The notes under the pieces: generated by a model
Told to the model about the DNA's origin: nothing
The model's input: only the letters and a program-made list of their open reading frames with translations
The model's database searches: none
Shown here: positions 1 through 7,804 of the stretch, in pieces
Numbering within the stretch: the first letter of the stretch is position 1
How the letters are laid out: every line of letters begins with the position of its first letter
Assembly: GCA_947585525.1 (NCBI GenBank)
Contig: CANPXA010000045.1
Span: forward strand, 1 to 10,900
Source: an uncultured Akkermansia sp.
GTDB taxonomy: Bacteria; Verrucomicrobiota; Verrucomicrobiia; Verrucomicrobiales; Akkermansiaceae
Length of the DNA: 10,900 bases
Direction: 5' to 3'
Program-made: the position numbers and the translations under genes

Positions 1-2178
1 TCCGCAAATTACCTGAATTTTGCCCGCATGGTGGAATGGCACAACCTTGTGCTCGATCTCGCCGATACCATGAAGGTCATGCTCCGACTCAGGATCCCGC
101 CCTTGCCACCCGTCGAGCAACAAGCTACCCCTGAACGCATCCACCGCTGCATCCTCTCCGGAGCTCCCCTCCAAATCGGACTCTGGAACACCGAAGAGCG
201 AGCCTACCGCTCCACGGCCCGGCGCCTTTTTTCCATCTTCCCGGGATCCGCCCTCTTCCGCCGCAAGAACCGACCCCTCTGGGTTTTCGGCACAGAACTT
301 GCAGAGACCGGCCGTCTCTGGATGCGCCGTGCAGCGGTGCTGAATCCCATCTGGGTCGAACAGGTCGCACCCCATCTTTGTTCCGCTCACTCCTTTGATC
401 CACGTTGGGATGCACAGTCCGGTGTCGTCTTTGCAAAAGAGCGCGTGGTCTGCTCCGGTCTCACCATCGTGGACGCCCGACGCATCAGCTATGCACGCAC
501 CCATCCTCGGGAAGCACGTGCCATCATGATCCGAGATGGGATTCTCCCCCGCCGGATGCAACGTTCCTACCCTTTCCTTGAGCACTTGGAAAAGATGCTG
601 GAGCGGGTGTCGGAAGCGGAGCATAAGCTGCGTCGCCGTGACCTCATCCGCTGCGATGACGCTATTTTCTCCTTCTTCGACTCGCGCATCCCTCTTTCCT
701 GCACGGATGAAAAAAGTTTGCGCGATTGGCTTCTGCGAGCGGAAAAAGACAACCCTCACACCCTCTTCATTCCCTACGAAGACTGCATCTACCCCGGGGA
801 AGACAACGCCCCTCATGAGCTCTATCCCGACGAGTTCCATATTGATGGCGAAGAATATCCCATCTATTACCGCCATGCACCGGGAGAAGAAGACGACGGT
901 GTGACCATTGGCGTCCACATCGACCAGCTGGATTCGTTCCCGGACTGGCTACCCTCCTGGGGGATTCCGGCTCAGCTGCCCCAGCGCGTAGAGATGCTTC
1001 TACGTTCGCTACCAAAAAATGAGCGCCGCTTCCTCACTCCTCTCTCCGAAAAAGCAGATGAATTTATTTCATCTCTCGGTGATGAATTGCCTCATGTATC
1101 TCTCAATAAACAACTTGCACACTTCGTAAGCAAACTCACCGGACGCTTCCTCCACCCGGACGAATTCAGCACCTGCCGCTTCCCGGAGGAGCTTGTCACC
1201 AAAATTTGGGTCTGTGATGATGAAGGACAACAACTTGCCCTCGGTACAGACGCCAACATCCTCCGAAAGCGCCTCGTCTCCTTTCGAGAAAAACGCTTCC
1301 ACAGTCAGGCTTCCCGTTCTTTTTCCTCCTCTCCCATGACCCATTGGGATTGTGGAGATCTGCCCCCCACCGTCTCCGTCGGCACAGAGACCGGCTACCC
1401 CGCTTTGGCAGATGGAGGAAATCACGTCTCCGTGCGTATTCTACCCACGGTAGAACAAGCTGAAAGGACACACCGGGCGGGTGTGCGACGGCTGGTTTTC
1501 CTGCGCTATGGTGATTTTCTGCGCTCGGTGCAGAAAAAGCTGCCTCTCCGTTCTCTCCAGGCAAAGCTCGCCCTCACCTCGATCGGTCTCAAACCTTCGG
1601 AGAACGCAGCTATGACCCTCGCCGCTGCCGTAGATTCCAATCTCATGCCGCTTCCCCGAAACAGGGATGAATTCGAAAGCATCTGCCTGCGTGTTCGTGA
1701 AAACCTCCACGACACCTTCACCGGCGCACTTTCCCAGCTCTGGGAGCAACTCGGGTCCACTCATCAAACGCTTTTCTCCTTTCTCGCAACTACCTCGAGC
1801 AATTCGGCTTATAAGCGCACCACATCGGATCTTCTTCGTCAGTGGAACTGGCTCACTCGTCCGGGCTTTCTCATCGATTATTCCCCGGCGTTCCAGCGGA
1901 ATCTCCTGAGATTTCTGCACGGAATCACCACGCGCCTTGAAAACCTGCAACTCAAACCCATCGCGAATGACCTAAAACGGCTCGAGGATTTTGAACGCAC
2001 TGTCCCCTCTGAGTTCTACACCGAGTTCCCGGCACATGCCGACTCCATGCAATGGCTCTCTTTCGGCGCCATGGTCGAAGAGTATCGCCTCTCCCTCTTT
2101 GCACCCGCTCTCGCCCAGAAAGGGGCTGCTTCCGAAAAAAAGCTCCTCGCCGCCAATCCCGTGCGACACGTAAAATAG
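1..2178 (+). CDS. hrpA: ATP-dependent RNA helicase HrpA, C-terminal part (5' end outside window)
   Basis: This is the C-terminal 725 residues of a DEAH-box RNA helicase of the HrpA type. The frame is open to the left edge and the residues before the first Met already fit the family (an NFAR..EW segment), so the gene starts outside the window. The helicase core with its Walker motifs is therefore not visible. What is visible is the end of the helicase-associated region, an OB-fold-like stretch with FPGSALF at visible residues 80-86 and the ELAETGRLW segment, then the long HrpA-specific DUF3418 region to the end. Landmarks recalled from E. coli HrpA are present: EHKLRRRD, the PGEEDDGVT segment (PGADADGVT in E. 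coli), SLPKNERR (SLPKPVRR in E. coli), and MVEEYRLSLFA near the C terminus. HrpA proteins act on RNA in the cytoplasm and have been linked to rescue of stalled ribosomes. The gene ends about 20 bases before the rpsP promoter. The family call is firm; the N-terminal half is unseen. Confidence 0.9.
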   Translation, partial: SANYLNFARMVEWHNLVLDLADTMKVMLRLRIPPLPPVEQQATPERIHRCILSGAPLQIGLWNTEERAYRSTARRLFSIFPGSALFRRKNRPLWVFGTELAETGRLWMRRAAVLNPIWVEQVAPHLCSAHSFDPRWDAQSGVVFAKERVVCSGLTIVDARRISYARTHPREARAIMIRDGILPRRMQRSYPFLEHLEKMLERVSEAEHKLRRRDLIRCDDAIFSFFDSRIPLSCTDEKSLRDWLLRAEKDNPHTLFIPYEDCIYPGEDNAPHELYPDEFHIDGEEYPIYYRHAPGEEDDGVTIGVHIDQLDSFPDWLPSWGIPAQLPQRVEMLLRSLPKNERRFLTPLSEKADEFISSLGDELPHVSLNKQLAHFVSKLTGRFLHPDEFSTCRFPEELVTKIWVCDDEGQQLALGTDANILRKRLVSFREKRFHSQASRSFSSSPMTHWDCGDLPPTVSVGTETGYPALADGGNHVSVRILPTVEQAERTHRAGVRRLVFLRYGDFLRSVQKKLPLRSLQAKLALTSIGLKPSENAAMTLAAAVDSNLMPLPRNRDEFESICLRVRENLHDTFTGALSQLWEQLGSTHQTLFSFLATTSSNSAYKRTTSDLLRQWNWLTRPGFLIDYSPAFQRNLLRFLHGITTRLENLQLKPIANDLKRLEDFERTVPSEFYTEFPAHADSMQWLSFGAMVEEYRLSLFAPALAQKGAASEKKLLAANPVRHVK

Positions 2179-2199
2179 CGAAAAACTTCTTCTTTGCGC

Positions 2200-2228
2200 T
2201 TGACAGGGTGGGAAGTATATGCTATCCT
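2200..2228 (+). promoter_or_regulatory. Sigma70-type promoter of rpsP
   Basis: A perfect -35 box TTGACA (2200-2205) is followed after 17 bases by TATCCT (2223-2228), with a second TATGCT-like AT-rich stretch just before it. Transcription would start near 2235 and leave a leader of about 54 bases before rpsP. It lies in the short gap after hrpA, so rpsP need not depend on read-through from hrpA. Called from the sequence only. Confidence 0.7.
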
Positions 2229-2288
2229 CCGGCTCCGCTGACGTGGGCAAGACTCTGTCAGGCATCGTAACTAATTTACAAAAAAGAT

Positions 2289-2540
2289 ATGGTATCAATC
2301 CGACTCAACCGCCAAGGCGCCAAAAACCGCCCCTACTACAAAATAGTCGTCGTGGACAGTCACAAGCGGCGCGATGGGGCTTACATTGAGCAGTTGGGAA
2401 CCTATGATCCCATGGTGGAAGGGGTCAATTACAAAATCGACTTGGAAAAAGTCGACAAATGGCTCAAAACGGGAGCCAAACCCTCTGAGACCGTCGCCTC
2501 CATCATCAAGAAGGTGAGAGCTGCGGCAACCCAGGCGTGA
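2289..2540 (+). CDS. rpsP: 30S ribosomal protein S16
   Basis: This encodes ribosomal protein S16 (83 residues, the usual bacterial size), which binds 16S rRNA and helps assemble the small subunit. The N terminus is diagnostic: MVSIRLNRQGAKNRPYYKIVVVDS, followed by RRDGAYIEQLGTYDP and the VDKWLKTGAKPSETV segment. The start codon leaves no room for doubt, because the conserved N terminus begins there. No Shine-Dalgarno sequence precedes it, only an A-rich stretch ending in GATATG. In many bacteria rpsP is followed by rimM, trmD and rplS; here it has its own promoter and is followed at once by a terminator, so it looks like a single-gene transcript. Confidence 0.97.
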   Translation: MVSIRLNRQGAKNRPYYKIVVVDSHKRRDGAYIEQLGTYDPMVEGVNYKIDLEKVDKWLKTGAKPSETVASIIKKVRAAATQA

Positions 2541-2553
2541 GTTGCTGCGGAGA

Positions 2554-2600
2554 CACCTCCGTGAGTTTGTCTTGTCCTACCACGAAGGTGCTGTTTTTTT
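2554..2600 (+). terminator. Factor-independent terminator after rpsP
   Basis: An inverted repeat of 10 bp with one C-A mismatch (CACCTCCGTG at 2554-2563, CACGAAGGTG at 2581-2590) encloses a 17-base loop. Three bases later comes a run of seven T (2594-2600). It sits 13 bases after the rpsP stop codon and about 50 bases before the dus start. The loop is longer than usual, so some read-through into dus is possible. Confidence 0.7.
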
Positions 2601-2648
2601 CGGGATCTTTCATGGCTCATCCGGCTGTGAAGGATCTTTTTATAGGAT

Positions 2649-3623
2649 ATGCCTGAATGGCTCACCAGGTTTTGCCTCTATCTCGCTCCCATGGCGGGGG
2701 TGAGTGATCTTGTCTTTCGTTCGCTGTGCAAGGAGCTCGGGGCGGATGTCGTGGAAACCGAATTCGTCTCAGCCGAAGGTGTGCTCCAAGCGTGGAACCG
2801 AACACATTCCTACGTGGAAATCTCTGCCTCCCAGCGACCGGTCGGAGTGCAAATCTTCGGTTCAAACGCAGCCAACATGCAAGAGGCAGCACGTATCATC
2901 TGCGGTGAGATCCACCCCGACTTTATCGACCTGAACGCCGGCTGTCCGGTGCCCAAAGTGGTCGGGCATAACGGGGGCTCCTCTCTGCTCCGAGAACCGG
3001 AGCTGCTGCAACGCATCACGGAAGCTCTCGTACGCGGGGTCGGGGAGTCCTGTCCGATCACTGCAAAAATCCGTATTGGCTGGGATGCGGAACACATCTG
3101 CGCACGCGAAATTTGTCATCGGCTCGCCCAAGCGGGTGTTGCTTCCATCACCATCCATGGACGCACCCGCTCCCAACAATACGGAGGCAGAGCCAACTGG
3201 GACATCATCCGCGAATGTGCAGCGGCGGAGACTGTACCTATCATCGGCAACGGAGATCTCGTTACGGCGCAGGATGTTGCACGCGAGTGGAGGACCGGTG
3301 GCGTAGCCGGAGTCATGATCGGGCGTGCCGCAATGACAAACCCTTGGATTTTCCGTGAGGCAAAACACCTCATGAAAACAGGCTCACCCCTTGCTCCTCC
3401 CTCCACGGCAGAAAGGGTAGAATTTATCCTGCGACATGTCCGTCTCGAACTCGAACACGGTCGATACGGAGATGAAAGCTCCACCTTACGCACCATGCGC
3501 GCCCGTCTGTTGGCTTATGCCAAAGGTATCCCCGGCTCCAAGAGCCATCGCCCTGCATTGGCCCGAGTGAGCAGCCTTGCAGAGCTTCGAGAGATATTAG
3601 CAGATCTCTCCTCCGATGGTTGA
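2649..3623 (+). CDS. dus: tRNA-dihydrouridine synthase (DusB-like)
   Basis: This is a flavin-dependent tRNA-dihydrouridine synthase that reduces specific uridines in tRNA using FMN and NAD(P)H in the cytoplasm. The 324 residues match the usual length. Motifs in order are APMAGVSD (13-20), which lines the FMN site; VSAEG (40-44); the catalytic cysteine in LNAGCPVPKV (Cys99); NGGSSLL; KIRIGW (Lys140); IHGRTR (His170); NGDLVT (201-206); and MIGRAAMTNPWIF (223-235), the phosphate-binding end of the TIM barrel. The RGxL-like stretch and the overall pattern are closest to the DusB/NifR3 group, but I cannot settle the subfamily or the modified position. The start has AGGA only one base away and AAGGA 14 bases away, neither ideally spaced; no other start fits, since APMAG begins at residue 13. 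No separate promoter is evident. Confidence 0.93.
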   Translation: MPEWLTRFCLYLAPMAGVSDLVFRSLCKELGADVVETEFVSAEGVLQAWNRTHSYVEISASQRPVGVQIFGSNAANMQEAARIICGEIHPDFIDLNAGCPVPKVVGHNGGSSLLREPELLQRITEALVRGVGESCPITAKIRIGWDAEHICAREICHRLAQAGVASITIHGRTRSQQYGGRANWDIIRECAAAETVPIIGNGDLVTAQDVAREWRTGGVAGVMIGRAAMTNPWIFREAKHLMKTGSPLAPPSTAERVEFILRHVRLELEHGRYGDESSTLRTMRARLLAYAKGIPGSKSHRPALARVSSLAELREILADLSSDG

Positions 3624-3641
3624 AAAACGACCTTCGAAAAA

Positions 3642-4679
3642 TTATTTAGCTGCGCTCTTTTCGTCCATTTTCGCGCGCACCTTCGTCTCGATTTCGGCGT
3701 AGAGTTCGGCGTTGTTGCGTAACATATCCTTGGTTCCGTCACGTCCCTGAGCCAATTGAGCCCCGTTGTAACTAAACCATGAGCCGCGCTTCTGCACGAT
3801 GTCATACTCCATCGCAAGGTCGATAAGGCTCCCGACTGAGGAGATGCCCTCGTTGTACATGATGTCAAACTCGCACTCCGTAAACGGAGGCGCTACCTTG
3901 TTTTTCACAACCTTGAGCTTTGTACGGTTGCCTGCCACAGCCCCGTCTGCTCCCTTGATCTGACCGATACGTCGTATGTCACAACGCACAGATGCGTAGA
4001 ACTTCAACGCACGACCACCGGGAGTTGTCTCCGGGTTACCGAACATGATGCCGATCTTTTCACGGATCTGATTCGTGAAGATGCACACCGTCCGGGCTTT
4101 TGAAATGAGTGAGGTGAGCTTACGCAGTGCAGCGCTCATGAGACGAGCTTGCGCGCCTACTGTACTGTCGCCAATGTCTCCTTCAAGTTCCTGACGAGTT
4201 ACCAGCGCCGCCACGGAATCCACCACGATAACGTCGATCGTATTAGAACGCACGAGAGCCTCGCAGATCTGCAGCGCCTCTTCACCACTCCCCGGCTGAG
4301 AAACGAGCAGGTCGTCCAAATTGACGCCGAGTTTCGCGGCGTAGGAAGGATCCAGCGCGTGCTCCACATCGATGAAAGCAGCCAGTCCGCCGGCCTTCTG
4401 AGCCTGAGCTATAGCCGTCAGAGTGAGGGTGGTTTTACCGGAAGACTCCGGTCCGAAGACCTCGACGATTCTCCCGCGTGGGAAACCGCCCACACCAAGT
4501 GCTCGATCAATCAACAGATTGCCGGTAGGTATCACGTCCACCTCCATCTTTTTCTGATCTCCGAGGCGCATGATGGCATTCTCCCCAAAGTCCTTTTGTA
4601 TCTGCAGCATCGCCGCATCAAGCGCCCTCTGTCTCTGCGCGCGCAACTTGTCCTGCTCCTGTGTATTCTCTTTACTCAT
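3642..4679 (-). CDS. recA: Recombinase RecA
   Basis: RecA forms ATP-dependent filaments on single-stranded DNA, drives homologous strand exchange and triggers LexA self-cleavage. From the Met at 4679 it has 345 residues: MSKENTQEQ start, Walker A GPESSGKT (76-83), catalytic Glu106 in DVEHALD, Walker B IVVDS (151-155), the L1 region around GDSTVGAQARLMS, Gln204 and the L2 loop FGNPETTPGGRAL. These key residues lie a constant ten positions later than in E. coli RecA. The C-terminal tail is short (KMDEKSAAK) and not strongly acidic. The frame is open further upstream, with a Met at 4694 and a TTG at 4724. I prefer 4679 because its N terminus is family-like and GGTGG lies four bases before it. 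A possible -10 TATATT (4724-4729) lacks a good -35. I could not find a LexA-type operator. It converges with dus. Confidence 0.97.
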   Translation of the reverse strand: MSKENTQEQDKLRAQRQRALDAAMLQIQKDFGENAIMRLGDQKKMEVDVIPTGNLLIDRALGVGGFPRGRIVEVFGPESSGKTTLTLTAIAQAQKAGGLAAFIDVEHALDPSYAAKLGVNLDDLLVSQPGSGEEALQICEALVRSNTIDVIVVDSVAALVTRQELEGDIGDSTVGAQARLMSAALRKLTSLISKARTVCIFTNQIREKIGIMFGNPETTPGGRALKFYASVRCDIRRIGQIKGADGAVAGNRTKLKVVKNKVAPPFTECEFDIMYNEGISSVGSLIDLAMEYDIVQKRGSWFSYNGAQLAQGRDGTKDMLRNNAELYAEIETKVRAKMDEKSAAK

Positions 4680-4805
4680 ATCGCCACCGATCATACAGTT
4701 TTCATCCCCTTCTTGCAAGCCCAAATATAACCGAATTCATGGCACGAACGACGGAAATCTCCCCGCTCCATTCAACCGTCTTTTTCACCCTCCGTCTCAC
4801 CCGGC

Positions 4806-7406
4806 TCACAAATTGCCCCCGTTGCGCTCAAGCATGAGGCGAAAACCGACGGTTGGGGCGGTGGCGTCAGCGGGTCGCGGAGTCCTGCTGCCGGTCGAAA
4901 GCTGAGCCGGTCGAAAAGAACTGTAGTCTCCACCGCGAGTAACCCCATAGTGACGGAAAGCAAAGCCTGCCGGCCCGCCGTACTCATCACTCACCCATTC
5001 CTGCACGTTTCCTTCCATGTCGTGAAAGCCCAGCTTGTTCGCGGCAAAGGAGCCTACCGGAGCCGTGAACGGAAACTTGTCTGTGTAGTATTCCAAAACC
5101 CTCTGCGGAGAGACATAAGGCCGAGCCGATGTGTCAGAAAAATTACCAACTCCCGTCGGCGGAGGCCACTCAAGTCCCCAGTAGAAGTCCGGTCGCGTGT
5201 TCTTGCCTTGAGTCTGACCGCGCTCAAAAGGGGAATCCCCTTTTTCCTCCTTCAGACCAACCATAGCGCTCCATTCTTTATCCGACGGCAATCGGTATTC
5301 ATCCGTATCCTCAATGAGTCCGGCCTCTCTTTCCTGAGCGGTAAGCCAACGAGCAAAGCGTTCGGCAGTCGCCCGGGATACACCGACAACGGGATGCTGC
5401 GGAGCCTGCACAAACTCAGTCGGAGGGGGAACAGCCGCTCCGGTTGTGGCTGCAAAGGCATGGAAATCCGCCACACGCACCTCCGTCACTCCTGCGAGTA
5501 TATTGGGAAGCAATGGCTTGAAGTTGAGACCCAAACTATTGGTCCATTCCCTGCCGAAGGAGACAGAATTGTTGAGCTTCAGGGTAACGTTAAGCGACAT
5601 GTCTCGGGGAGACATCCCACTGAATCGTTCTGTAGAAAAACCCGCCATCTTGATCTCGAGGAAATAGGGCGCAAGCGGTACGCGAACCCCTTGCAACGGT
5701 GTCACTCCCAACGATCTCCCGTTCAACCAAACCATCGCTCCCGGCGGAGATGTCCGCACGGAGATGGGAACCTTCTGAACCGGACGTGTCACCAGCCGAT
5801 AGGCGCACATTTCCCCGCCGTCTGACGTTCCGGGTTCCGGCTCCGTCACCATGGTGTGATCTCCTCCGAGAAATCCTCGCAGCTCGCATATGTGCGCCAA
5901 CCATAGGATATAGGAATTAATTCCCTCCTGTGTGGTGCGCACATATTGCCCGTCCGGTGTCTTGTCGTAGGGGATGTTGACTTGGGGACGTACTCGACGC
6001 AGATAGCTCTCAAATTGCTGGACGGTCACCGGTGAAGACGCTCTGTGTTCATCCCCATCCGGATGATAAATCGTGCCCAAGGCATCCTGCCAGTCCTTTC
6101 CTCGTCTCGGCGGGCGATAAGGCTGCAATTCCCCTCCAAGGGCCAAAACGCCGCCGGAGGGAACCACGCCACTGACCTCACAGTCCGCAAACCCCTCCTT
6201 ACGCAACGTAAAGGAGAGTTCTGACCCCGGTTTCGCCTCGACAGGTCCATACGGCGTCTCATCCACATACGTCCCATCGGCTGCATATATGGATGCTCCT
6301 GCCGGGACGGACGAAATAAAGAGTTTTCCGGTTTTATCCTGTTCGGAGGGCTTCTCAAGCCTCACGTTGTTGTGCCCGCTGACTGCACCGATAATTTTCC
6401 CTCTCGTTTGCTCAGGCAGTGAGAAGAATACCGTGGCTGCCACAACGCAGAGCGCCAGCGTGGTGAGAGCCACCGTCGCTATCCAACGACGGCGCCTCAA
6501 ACGGCGCAGCTTGTGATAAGGAGCGTACTGTCTCAGGGCATCCAGTCTCTCCGCCAAAGCCACCGCCGTGGTGATGGATGATTTATCTGACCTCGGTTCC
6601 GCAGCGGCACAAATGATTTCGTTGAACTCCAACCAACGCCGGTGAGTCTCTCCCTCAGGCACCTTGTCGGGCAATTCCGGAAAATCCAGTCTGTCTTTTC
6701 CCGTGCCCATCTCGTAAAGCACTTTCGCCAACGCATACACATCCGCCCGCGGCGTTCCGGCTCCGTCAGGTGGTATGTATCCTTCCGTCCCGGCAAATGA
6801 CGGATTGTTGCTCTGCGCCACGGATCCGGCGTCCGCCAGCTTTGCGCGCCCATTCACAAAGACGATGTTGGAGGGCTTGATATCGCGGTGGGAGAGTTCC
6901 TCACTGTGCATCCCATCCAAGGCGTGAGCCAACTGACTCCCCACCTCCAACACGTAATCCAGCGGCATGGGATTGCTGCCGTATAACTCCATGTCGCTGT
7001 GCAGCGTCCGGGGCACATAGCTTTCCGGATCAATATGGATCCCGGTGTACGCGTCATCCGCCAACTCCATCACGTAATAATAGTAGGCATCCTCTCCGGC
7101 GTGCTTCTGCCCCACGTGCAAGATGTGTACAACACCGGGAATTCCCCGTGCCACCGGCTCATATTGCAGGATGCTCTCAAATTCCCGCACATACGTTGCC
7201 TCATCCTTGTAATCCCGACGCCACACAACCTTGACGGCGCGATACGTCCCCGTCAGAGAGCGCGCCAACCAAACCTCTCCGTACGCTCCCTTGCCGATGA
7301 GACGCAGTATCTCGTGGTCCGGCACCTCGGGAAACAGCCCCGCTCGGCGACGGGAGCTCTCCCCCGGCGCCCTTCCTTCATCTGCTCTCTGTTCCTCATC
7401 GGCCAT
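4806..7406 (-). CDS. Membrane-anchored Ser/Thr protein kinase with PEGA and SUMF1-like domains
   Basis: An 866-residue predicted signalling protein. Residues about 30-300 form a Hanks-type kinase: glycine loop GKGAYGEV (38-45), Lys59 in AVKV, catalytic HRDIKPSN (173-180), and DAG (192-194) where DFG is usual, followed by GTEGYIPPD. The magnesium-binding Asp is kept, so activity is plausible. A basic stretch RRLRRRRW then a hydrophobic segment (about 308-329) anchors it with the kinase in the cytoplasm. Outside lie a PEGA domain (about 360-428), a shortened SUMF1-like segment (about 436-541), a second PEGA domain (about 546-611) and a fuller SUMF1/FGE-like domain (about 617-860) with RLPSDKEW, GFHDMEGNVQEWV and RGGDYSSFR. 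The paired cysteines that FGE enzymes need near RGG...GFR are absent (STGSRT instead), so it is probably a ligand- or carbohydrate-binding fold, not a formylglycine synthase. The substrate is unknown. The ATG at 7406 has no Shine-Dalgarno and sits about eight bases after the likely transcription start. recA follows 126 bases downstream on the same strand. Confidence 0.88.
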   Translation of the reverse strand: MADEEQRADEGRAPGESSRRRAGLFPEVPDHEILRLIGKGAYGEVWLARSLTGTYRAVKVVWRRDYKDEATYVREFESILQYEPVARGIPGVVHILHVGQKHAGEDAYYYYVMELADDAYTGIHIDPESYVPRTLHSDMELYGSNPMPLDYVLEVGSQLAHALDGMHSEELSHRDIKPSNIVFVNGRAKLADAGSVAQSNNPSFAGTEGYIPPDGAGTPRADVYALAKVLYEMGTGKDRLDFPELPDKVPEGETHRRWLEFNEIICAAAEPRSDKSSITTAVALAERLDALRQYAPYHKLRRLRRRRWIATVALTTLALCVVAATVFFSLPEQTRGKIIGAVSGHNNVRLEKPSEQDKTGKLFISSVPAGASIYAADGTYVDETPYGPVEAKPGSELSFTLRKEGFADCEVSGVVPSGGVLALGGELQPYRPPRRGKDWQDALGTIYHPDGDEHRASSPVTVQQFESYLRRVRPQVNIPYDKTPDGQYVRTTQEGINSYILWLAHICELRGFLGGDHTMVTEPEPGTSDGGEMCAYRLVTRPVQKVPISVRTSPPGAMVWLNGRSLGVTPLQGVRVPLAPYFLEIKMAGFSTERFSGMSPRDMSLNVTLKLNNSVSFGREWTNSLGLNFKPLLPNILAGVTEVRVADFHAFAATTGAAVPPPTEFVQAPQHPVVGVSRATAERFARWLTAQEREAGLIEDTDEYRLPSDKEWSAMVGLKEEKGDSPFERGQTQGKNTRPDFYWGLEWPPPTGVGNFSDTSARPYVSPQRVLEYYTDKFPFTAPVGSFAANKLGFHDMEGNVQEWVSDEYGGPAGFAFRHYGVTRGGDYSSFRPAQLSTGSRTPRPADATAPTVGFRLMLERNGGNL

Positions 7407-7420
7407 AGACGCTTTTCGTC

Positions 7421-7449
7421 ATTATACTCACCATCGGTTCGTAAAGCAA
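7421..7449 (-). promoter_or_regulatory. Promoter of the Ser/Thr kinase gene
   Basis: Read on the minus strand, a perfect -10 box TATAAT (7421-7426) is preceded after 17 bases by TTGCTT (7444-7449), a half-matching -35. Transcription would start near 7414, only about eight bases before the ATG at 7406, giving an almost leaderless mRNA without room for a Shine-Dalgarno sequence. Confidence 0.55.
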
Positions 7450-7488
7450 TGGCAAATTCCTCGCATCCTAACTGCATTGTTCCTGCGA

Positions 7489-7566
7489 CAGGGCAAACGC
7501 ATTTGAGAGAGATGCATCAAGAGAGAATGCTCTTATGGATTGATACCATTGTTTATACGCATCAAA
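7489..7566 (-). repeat. Dispersed repeat, family 2, copy 1 (inverted partner at 9292-9372)
   Basis: Read on the minus strand this roughly 78 bp stretch aligns along its whole length with the plus strand at 9292-9372, with about four fifths of bases identical by eye and a few one-base gaps. Shared words include CGTATAA, TATCAATC, ATAAGAGCAT, TTGATGCA, TCTCTCAAATGCGTTT and the end CCCTG. The last part matches one arm plus the CCCTG tail of the hairpin family at 7691-7760. No coding potential is seen. Copy 1 lies between the kinase promoter and menC. Confidence 0.75.
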
Positions 7567-7690
7567 CTCGAACATAGGCGCTGCCAAGCGTCTCCGCCCT
7601 CTCGTTCATCAAATTCTCGCGCAACGCGCGCGAACTTCGCTATCGTACATCAAAAATCGTACCTCGTACATAAGCGCCGCTAGGCGCTAG
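7567..7690. other. Gene-free spacer with short palindromes
   Basis: No gene is seen. It contains a stem of nine pairs with one mismatch and an AAC triloop (7614-7634, CGCGC-rich core), three TCGTAC words between 7643 and 7668, and a perfect 6 bp stem AGCGCC/GGCGCT with a four-base loop (7673-7688), followed by a repeat of TAGGCGC. A similar CGCGC stem occurs at 8941-8953 and another at 9629-9643. Confidence 0.6.
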
Positions 7691-7760
7691 GCGCACATTA
7701 TTGATAAATCGTAAATCGTAAATCGTAAATAGCAAACGCATTGAAAATGCGTTTGCCCTG
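7691..7760 (+). repeat. Hairpin repeat, family 1, copy 1 with heptamer tandem
   Basis: It begins GCGCACATTAT, then has three exact TAAATCG heptamers and a variant (7705-7732). Next is a perfect 11 bp stem, GCAAACGCATT (7732-7742) and AATGCGTTTGC (7746-7756), around a GAA triloop, then CCCTG. The whole unit is matched in inverted orientation at 9140-9210. It resembles REP-type elements in size and position but belongs to no family I recognise. Confidence 0.8.
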
Positions 7761-7804
7761 GTTCCTGCGAAAATAGGCGTGACAAATGAAAAGATTGTGT
7801 TTAA

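Noticed and set aside
4691..4705. A possible four-codon leader peptide (MKTV) whose stop overlaps an in-frame upstream recA Met
   Set aside because: GAAGGGG touches its ATG with no spacing, and so short a frame is expected by chance.
4149..4730. A 193-codon plus-strand frame opposite recA
   Set aside because: It is antisense to a certain recA gene and shows no recognisable protein features.
4680..4805. A LexA operator ahead of recA
   Set aside because: No convincing inverted GAAC/GTTC-type or CTG/CAG-type box was found; the GTTCGTGCCATGAATTC stretch is not a good match to a known operator.
4950..5825. A 291-codon open frame on the plus strand, opposite the kinase gene
   Set aside because: It lies fully antisense to a gene with clear domains, its protein is rich in Arg, Ser and Pro with no family pattern, and it is explained by codon bias of the opposite strand.
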